Source of the DNA: Massariosphaeria phaeospora
Taxonomy: Eukaryota; Ascomycota; Dothideomycetes; Pleosporales
DNA: 64,000 nt
Reading direction: 5' to 3'
Assembly: GCA_011032825.1 (NCBI GenBank)
Contig: JAADJZ010000020.1
Span: forward strand, 682,001-746,000
Positions 56,465 to 64,000 of the stretch are shown one piece after another. A model generated the notes under the pieces. That model was given only the letters and a program-made list of their open reading frames with translations. It was not told where the DNA came from and ran no database searches. Numbering within the stretch: the stretch's first letter is position 1; every line of letters begins with the position of its first letter. Position numbers and translations under genes: made by a program.

Positions 56465-58318
56465 CTTTACGAGTTCGTGCACTACACAAGTTCGTGCACT
56501 ACTTTTGCCAAGCTTCTACCAACTCAACCTCTATACGTAATGCTTTAACAACAACACTAAATAGAGCTTTCTAATAAGCGTTAGATACAAACTGCTCTTT
56601 AGGCTTTTAAACAAAACGCAACACTTTTTTTGCAACGCGCTGCAGCTATCTACAAAGTTACTTATACAACACTAAGCTGCTAACGCGCAGAATAAACTCT
56701 ACAAGCAAATTGCTAGCTAAAATTAAAAAATCTAACAAAAACTAAGAAAAGCGTAGTTGTTGAGCATATACTTAACTTTATTTCGCGCGAATTTCTTTTT
56801 AAGCTCGCAGCTGTAGCTAATATAGCCAATTCTTTACGCGCAAAGCGCAATTTAGGCTAGGTTAGCTTAAACTAGTCTAGTACGTAGGTTATGCACTGCT
56901 TTGAGTTTACAATAAAGTTCAATCGCAAGTACAATTACAAGAAAGCACTTTGCGAGAATTTTAAAGTTATCTAGAGCTAGTTTCGCCTAGTAGCTAACAT
57001 AAAAGCTAAGTATAGTATCTAGAATAAAAATACGTACAACTTCGACAAAACAAGCTTTATAATAGGCTAGATATTAACGAAAGCAGTTGTTATAGCTTTA
57101 GAGAAACGAGAAAGGCTAAAGGCAATACAGCAAGGCAATAGAAAGTAAACAATAGTTATTCAAAGCATCAACGCGACAGAGTAAGCTATTCTACTTTTTA
57201 TTATTTTTAAAAGCTGCTACTACTTCTTTGCTTAGTACAAAGAAAAGAATCTGCTTTAGAACTAGGTTATTGCAGTTTTTAAAAAAAGCTAGACAACAAA
57301 TAAACTTAGCTTGCAGTAGTTAAAGCACTTTAATAAGCATACAAAGAAAAAAGTAGTTAGCAGCTACTAACTACTTGCAATTAACAGCTATAAAAGCTAT
57401 AACTCGCTTGCATTCTAGCAATACTACAAAGAGAACAAAATTATTACTATTTATATGCTTTCGCACTTATCGCACTTTCTACAGCTTCTTAATGTAGGTT
57501 GTTTTGCTTTTTTAAAGAAAGCGTACAAGCGCTAAGCTGAAAATTTTATGCGCAACTAAATTACTTACATTACAAAACTTAAGTTTCTACTATGCTTTAT
57601 ACGCGCTTATAATGCTGCAATTACTAAAAGTAATATTTAAAAAGAGTTTTGAGGTGCTAGATTAGTTCTATTTAACTTAAAACAAGTTATAACAGCTCTT
57701 AACGTCTAGTTGCGTACTTTATTACTACTACTACTTATTAACAACGAGCTCTAGCAGTTGCAAACTCTAAGCAATACTTTTAAACTAGAGTCGCAATTAA
57801 CGCTTGTAAAAGCAAAAATTTAAAAGTATATAAATAGCTTACTAACGTTTATAGTAAAAGCCTTTAAAAAGGTTTTAAAAGAAGCAGCTATTATCGCGCA
57901 CAAGCTAGTGTTAGCGCAACGAAAAATAGCTAAGCTAAAAGTAGCAAATAAAGCTGCTACGCGACGTAAATCGCATAAAAGAAAGCAGGTTTAAGCAGAA
58001 AAAACTTTGACAGTTGAGAATAAAGCTCGTTTAACTACTCTAAAGGAGTTTAAAGCGCGTAGTAATAAAAAAAAGCTAAAGACGCAAGTGCGCGCTAAAG
58101 CAGGTGAACTATCTTAAAAGTAGTGTAGACAGTGCAATTAAACTAAGCATAACGCGCGTACGTGTAAGCAAGTAGTAAAAGTAAACTTTAAATAATATCT
58201 TGTGTTATATTGCTCTATACAAGGCTAAAGTAAGCTGTTTTGCGCTAAAATAGAGTAGTTTTGGTAGGAGCTTGGCAAAAGTAGTGCACGAACCTGTGTA
58301 GTGCACGAACCCGTAAAG
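56465..58318 (+). mobile_element. Pogo-type TIR element, copy B, 1854 bp, RIP-degraded
   Basis: It is a second copy of the same element in the same orientation, 125 bp after copy A, flanked by TA (56463-56464, 58319-58320). The differences from A are mainly C/T and G/A. TIRs are nearly the same (CTTTACGAGTTCGTGCACTA; right end CCGTAAAG instead of CTCGTAAAG). It has no functional transposase frame. Confidence 0.9.
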
Positions 58319-58399
58319 TACGTTACTACGCTTTTATTCTTTTTCGCTTCTAGAACTGCTCTTTGCACTTTTATTACAAAATATTTGCAAACGAAAGAA

Positions 58400-61300
58400 A
58401 CCTCGCAAGCAGCAAGAAGTTGTTCGCAATAACTACGTTATCGCTTAGCTCGATTCAACTTCTTAAGTTGCTAGCTAGCTACTTAAGGTAAAAAAAAGAA
58501 ATAAGCAACTACTTCGAGATAGCAAAGTACAGTAGTTTTTTAAGCTAGCTTAAAGAAAAACCTATAGATAAAGTTTGTAAAGAAGCTTAGCTTAAAAGAT
58601 AGAATAAAGCTGTTGCAATAGTACAATCCCGCTGTAGTTTCAACGCTAGAGAAAAGATTAAAACGCTTTCTTAACTAAACGTAGTGCTTGCGAAGCTTAA
58701 AGTTCAATTTACACCTCGTAGAAGCGCTATTTTCTAGCAACTAGATTTTAATTTTAGTACTTTTACCTGCGCTTTCTGCAAAATAGTTTTAAACTTTGCA
58801 AAGCGCTTTTAGCACGCTCGAAACGAGATTTACGAACTAAACGTTACTTGTTGCATTAGCAAGCTCTATCTTGTTAACTGCTTTTTTACTAGCTTTAGTT
58901 TAGAATTCGCAACGTTTCTGTTTGCTTTCTATTAGGTAAACTCTTTTATACCTAAGAGAAACAACAAAGAAGCTATTACTCGTAAAGTAGTTACGTTCGA
59001 CACTGCGATAATAGCTACCAAAAAAGAAAAACAATTTCAATAGTTAATTAACGCGGCACTTGCTTTAGTAGCACTAGCAGCGAACTTTAGTAGAAACAAG
59101 CTTTGTACCTACTGCTACGGCACTACCTACGAGAAACACAACTGCTAAGTGCTATACTCAAACAAAAGAAAAGCGTTTAAAAAGAACTAGGCAAAGCACT
59201 AAAAAAATAGAGAAAAAAAAAAAGTAGCGAAGCAAGCTAAGAATAGTTTACTTCTAGTAGCTTCGCTTGCTTATTAGCTATATTAACCTCTAAGTAGAGT
59301 AAGCATTGTTAAGTTCGCTTTTGCAAAAAAAAACGCTTGCTTTATGCTCTAAGAGAATTAGCTTTTTAATAGTAGTGCAAACTAGCACATTTCTAACAAC
59401 CTAGAATACTTTGTAAAAAACACTTTTTGCTTTTACAAAAGTAACAAAGTTACTAGCTATAGAAAAAGCACAACTCTAACTTAAATTAAAACTGCTTAAA
59501 TACTATGCAACGTTGATAGTTGCTGTATTTAGTTGTTTTTTACAATTACTTTTTATTCTACTAATAGCAGCTGCAACCTCGTTTTCTATTACTAATTAAA
59601 AGCTAAAAGTGCAAAAATAACTTTTTTAGATAGTAGCGTTAGTATCTCCACACTACAAGAAGTTATTAAGTGCGATAATTACTAGAAATTGCTACTACTA
59701 CGCCTATAAAAAGCGAAGCAAAGTAGAATACTTTAAACATCGCTTTTCTTGCTTATAGTATCTAAAACAACTAGCTGCAAGCTTAGCATACGCGTTTTAG
59801 TTACTTAAGTAAAAAAACTCTAGCTAATATAGTATTATTAGTGTTAGGCATGCGCTTACTTTTGCACTTAAGCATGTGCGTTAGCTGCGTTTAAGCAAAA
59901 TAGCGTAAAAATTCTTACACATCGCTGTTTCGCAAAGAGAAGTATTTAATAGAATTTATTTATGCTAACTTCTTTAGTTGCCTTGCTAAAGAATACAATA
60001 GAGCTAAGTACTATGCAGTTTTTATTAATAATTTTACTAGTTTTACTTAGGTAGTTGCTTTTCAATCTAAAGCAAAGTTTGCTTCTGCTTTTAAGAATTT
60101 GCTAGAGAAGTTTAAGCGCTTTAAAAAACGCTGCTATCCAATTTGCTTTAACTAAGCAAAAAAAAAACACTTCGAATAAAGTCAAAGATCTCTGTTAAAA
60201 TCGCGGAATTGAAATGAAAACAACAAGCACTAACTAGCATTAACAAAATAGTATAGCTAAAGTTACTATTTGCATTATTACCAAACGGACCTACGCTACG
60301 ATAGATGCTAAATTAATTTTAAAAAACCTCTAGCCTTTTATTGTAAAATTAATAGCTTACTTTCGAAACTTTACTTGCTATTTAAGAACGATAATTACTT
60401 CGTACGAAAGTTAGTAGAGTTGTAGACTTAACGTTTTCTATTTTCGGCTACTTAGCTGCAAAGCTTTTGCCTATTGAACTAGGCATTGCTAAAAGCTTGT
60501 AAACGACAAAGTAGTACCGTATTGTTTTATTAGTTACTAAGAAGCTTACTTATACTGCTTAATGCAAAACAACAGCGTTATTATACTCTTTTTAAACGTA
60601 GTGTTTAAAGAAAGAAAGCTTTGCTTAAACGTAGCAAACAATTTATTACTCGCAGTGCTTGCTTAACAAAAGCGAGTAAAATTCAACAACGCTGTTTCTT
60701 AATGCAAAGTTAAACACAATTGTTACTTTCTTGCTTAAAAGATTTTTTTTAAAGCTTTTAAGCTTTTACTTGCGTTTATACTAACGCTAGCAACGACTCT
60801 AGCTTTATTGCTAGCATTAACGCTTTTATTAACGCGTGCGTTATTACCTATACAGTTTAAACAAAGCGCTAAAAATAACGCAGCTGCGCAAGCTCTTAGG
60901 CAATACTTAGAGCTGCAAATTCGACATTTAACCTACGCTAACAAAAGAACTTTTTCTGCTAACAATTTTTAATTATATAGAAAAAATCTAGCATACGCTT
61001 TTTTGCTTTGCTTAATTAAAGTAGCTTTACTAGCTACTAAATTCTCGAAGCTTAGCACGTTCAAACAGGCTTAGAAAAACTCTTAATAAAACAATTAGCT
61101 CTAGGCAATAAAGCTCGAAATAAGCTTTCTTAAGTTAAACAAAACCTAGACGTTAGTTTTTTAGCTTAGAAATTAAAAAGTGCTTGGTAGCAAGTAGGTT
61201 TACAAACTCAAACGTAGCTTTAATAGAAAAATCTTTTAACACAAAGCTCGCTAGGTAGTTTGTAAATTTAAACAGCGCAAAGAAATTAACTACAATAAAA

Positions 61301-62450
61301 CGTTTGCATTAGTTGTTAAGCTTATAAGTTACAAGGTTCTATTCGCTATTGCTACAGCTTTAGATTTTGAAATCTACTAAATAAACGTTAAAATCGCTTT
61401 TTTCTATAGCAAGATTAACAAGAAAATTTACATAGAACAACTAGATAGCTTTAGCAACAACTTAAACAAAGTTTGCTAGCTTAACAAAGCGCTGTATAGC
61501 TTCAAACAATTTCTACAAATTTAGTATCAAACGCTTTTTAATTTTCTAGGTACATTAAGATTTAAGCTTTTTACTTTAAACACAAGTGTTTTCGTTAACA
61601 GCAGCGTTTTTATTGCTATCTACGTTAATAATTTGCTTATTGCTAGACTTAAACTAAAAAACATTGCTACTCTTAAAAGCGCACTGTTAAAGCGTTTTAA
61701 AATAAGCAATCTTAGCAAGTGCTTTTTTTACTTTGAAATAAAAATAGTTTGTAACTGCAAAAACTAAACGTTGCGCTTATTTTAAAAAAGCTACGTTTAA
61801 AAGATTTTTAAAGACTTTAGCATGCTTAAAAGCAAGTGCGCTAATACACTAATAGAAACTAAAAGCTTAGATAAGTTCTCTACTAATTACAAAGCTAACG
61901 CAAACGAAATCTACTAGTACTAACGCGCAATTAGATTGCTTATGTACTTAATGCTTAGCACTTAACTAAATATTACGTTTTTAGTTTTTTGTTTTTTTTG
62001 CTACATAGCTAACTCTACGCAAGCCTATACTTTAGCTGTTAAACGAGTTTTTTGCTACCTTAACAGCACTTGCGATATAAAACTTGCATTTAGAAAAAGC
62101 ATTAAAAAGCTTGTTAGCTATACTAACGCTTTTTAGGTAAATAATAAAAATACAAAGCATTTTACATTTAGATACTTCTTCAACATTAGTAGCAGCGCTA
62201 TTAGTTGGTTTTTGAAATAATAAGCAACAGTAGCTTTTTCGTTTTGCAAAGCTAAGTACGTTGCTAAAACATAGGCTACTAAGAAAGCTATTTAGCTTCG
62301 TAAGCTTTTTTCTAAGTTATACGAAAACTGCTTAGTAGCTATAGTTATATACGCTAATAACTAAAGCGCTAACGTACTCTACAAGCAAGTAAGCTACATA
62401 AGTAAGTAAACTACTTACGCTAAAACTCTACTAAAACCACAACGAATTAG
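58400..62450 (+). mobile_element. Ty1/copia retrotransposon remains
   Basis: Limits are approximate; I found no LTRs. A Cys/His cluster near 59100 (KLCTYCYGTTYEKHNC) looks like a Gag zinc knuckle. Reverse transcriptase is clear near 61330-61760: INVKIAFFYSKINKKIYIEQ, LNKALYSFKQ, and IYVNNLLIA (copia YVDDLLI, with both Asp changed to Asn by G-to-A). RNase H follows near 62050-62300 with CDIKLAFRKSIKKLVSYTNA and SSSAISWFLK. Stops appear every few dozen codons. Copia order (integrase before RT) is inferred; integrase is too decayed for me to prove. Confidence 0.8.
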
Positions 62451-62519
62451 CTTATTATATTGCTTTTTAGAGTAGTACAGCATATAATTGCATTAAATAC
62501 TACTTTTGCGCTACATTTG

Positions 62520-64000
62520 CGTTATTTTTATACGTGCGCAAGTTGTATTCTGCTTCGCTGCACTTGCTACAGCGCTTTGCAAGCTAGTTGCTCTTATTAA
62601 CGCGCGTTTTCTTTTTTGCTTTTTTTCTATTACTACGCGCACTAAACTCCTTTAGAGCTATTAACTTTTAGCTTTTTTTAACTATTAGTATTTTCTTTCT
62701 TTGTATACGCTTTTTTTTGTGCGATTTACGTTGCGTAGTAGCTTTGTTAGCTACTTAAAGCTTAGCTACCTAGCTGCGCATTAACACTAAGAAATGCGCT
62801 ATTTGCTTAGTGCCTTTTAAAAGCTTTTTAAAAGCATTAACTATTAAAGTAAGTAAGCTATCTACATGTCGCTGAATTCTCTTTTAAATTAGCTTTAATT
62901 GTAATTTAAATTTAAGAGTATTGCTTAGTGTTTGGAACTACTAGAAAGCGTTGATAATAGAAAGTAGTAATAGCGTGCGCAACTACACGTTAAGCTTTGA
63001 TATAACCGCTTCTAGGTTAAATAAAGCTAATTTAGCTTTTCTAAACTCTTTTAGAATATTATTAGTTGTAATTAAAGCGCTAAAAGTAGTTTTGAAGTAT
63101 AGTAAAAACTTAAGTTTTGTAATGTAGTTAATATAGCTGCGCATTAGGTTTTTAGCTTAGCAGCTATACGCAACTTTTAACGGCGCAAAACAGCTTACAT
63201 TAAGCAGCTGCAGCAAATGCACTAAGTAAAAAAGTATGCAAAAAGTAATAATCTTGTTTTCTTTGTAGTACTGCTAGAATTTAAGCGAGTTGTAGCTTTT
63301 ATAGCTGTCGATTATAAGTAAGTAGTATACGCTAACAATATGCTTCTTTGTATACTTATTAAAGTGCTTAACTACTTAAAACTAAGTTTATTTGTTGTCT
63401 AGCTGTTCTTAGAAACTGCAATAACTTAGTTTTAAAGTAGATTTTTTTTCTTGTACTAAGCAAAGAAGTAGTGCTTGCTTTAGAAAATAATAAAAAGTAG
63501 AATTGCTTACCTCGTTGCGTTAACGCTTTGAATTACTATCGTTTACTTTCAATTACTTTGCTAAACGCTTTTTAGCCGTTCTTAGCGCTTAGAGCTTGTA
63601 ACAACTGCTTTAGTTAATATTATGCCTATTATAAAGCTAGACTTGTTAAAGTTGTAAGTATTTTTATTTTAAATGCTGTACTTCGCTTTTATGTTCTCTA
63701 CAAGCTTAAACTACTTTTGAATAACTTTAAAATTCTCGCACAAAGCTCTTTTGTAGTTGTACTTGCAATTAAACTTAACTTTAAGCTTAAGTTAGCGCTT
63801 AACGAATGTACTATGCTAATTTACGCTAACATAGCCTAGATAACGCTTAGCGCGCAAAGAATTAGCTATATTAGCTACAGCAGCAAGCTAAGAAAGAAAT
63901 TTTTGCGCGTTAAAGTTAAGTACATGCTAAACAATTACTTTTTTCTTTATTTTAAGTAGATTTATTAAGTTAAGCGTAGAATTGCGTTAAAAAAAAGTTC
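62520..64000 (-). mobile_element. Third pogo-type element, inverted and cut by the window end
   Basis: Read on the minus strand, the text runs parallel to copies A and B: TTACAACTTTAACAAGTCTA... corresponds to their NTYNFDKTGF block (near 63640), and the stretch near 62600-62760 matches their basic C-terminal part. A zinc-knuckle relic lies near 62540-62580 (CSKC...), with its last Cys changed to Tyr. It is more diverged than A and B are from each other, so it is a related family member or an older copy. Confidence 0.75.

Noticed and set aside
1..64000. tRNA, rRNA or CRISPR-like features
   Set aside because: No cloverleaf-compatible GGTTCRANYCC box with partner arms, no rRNA text, and no regularly spaced short identical repeats with unique spacers. 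The regular array at the left end has drifting 150-bp units.
53516..64000. The AT-rich block as a centromere
   Set aside because: Recognisable transposons account for most of it; nothing specific to centromeres can be read from sequence alone.

Overview
The window is nuclear DNA of a filamentous ascomycete (Pezizomycotina). A Dothideomycete is my best guess, from gene content only. The evidence is short GT-AG introns (about 40-80 nt) with GCTAAC/CTAAC-type branch points, intron-split secreted proteins with GPI tails, an AA9-like oxidase, a DUF1996 protein, BTB and F-box-like genes, and a transposon block that looks damaged by repeat-induced point mutation (RIP). About 49.6 kb is ordinary GC-rich gene space. 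It then switches sharply to about 14.4 kb of AT-rich transposon remains.

Layout. 1-2.4 kb: a degenerate tandem array with a unit of roughly 150-160 bp. 2.6-3.7 kb: remains of a lactose-permease-like sugar transporter. 4.1-9.9 kb: a large Cys-rich multispanning membrane protein, a frameshifted F-box protein and a small GPI-type wall protein. 11-17.4 kb: a predicted dimeric alpha-beta-barrel protein, a second GPI-type protein with a decayed partial copy behind it, and a 789-residue mucin-like protein. 18.2-24.1 kb: a secreted HEVFH metalloprotease-like protein, then a divergent pair made of a ZIP zinc transporter with a His/Cys-rich N-terminus and an Asp f 2/Pra1-like secreted zinc-binding protein. 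This pair matches the known fungal zincophore locus. 25.8-35.2 kb: a DUF1996 protein, an A1 aspartic protease, a 362-bp TIR element, a PQ-loop protein, and a papain-like domain fused to a propeller-like domain that has lost catalytic residues. 37.5-49.2 kb: an MFS transporter, a LPxELRERIY-type protein, a BTB protein with a damaged splice donor, a short-chain dehydrogenase, a frameshifted AA9-like LPMO, an unknown protein and an AmiF/AmiE-type amidase.

49.6-64 kb: nested transposons. A hAT element with an 8-bp target duplication lies inside a Fot1/pogo transposase gene. Two head-to-tail 1.85-kb TIR elements, a Ty1/copia retroelement and an inverted third pogo-type copy follow. All but the first part of the outer Fot1/pogo gene are full of stop codons of the kind RIP produces.

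Several otherwise well-conserved genes (F-box, propeller protein, AA9) carry single-base frameshifts. These are either recent pseudogenes or assembly indels, and read mapping would decide. All gene models were spliced by hand from the sequence; exon limits are given in the entries.
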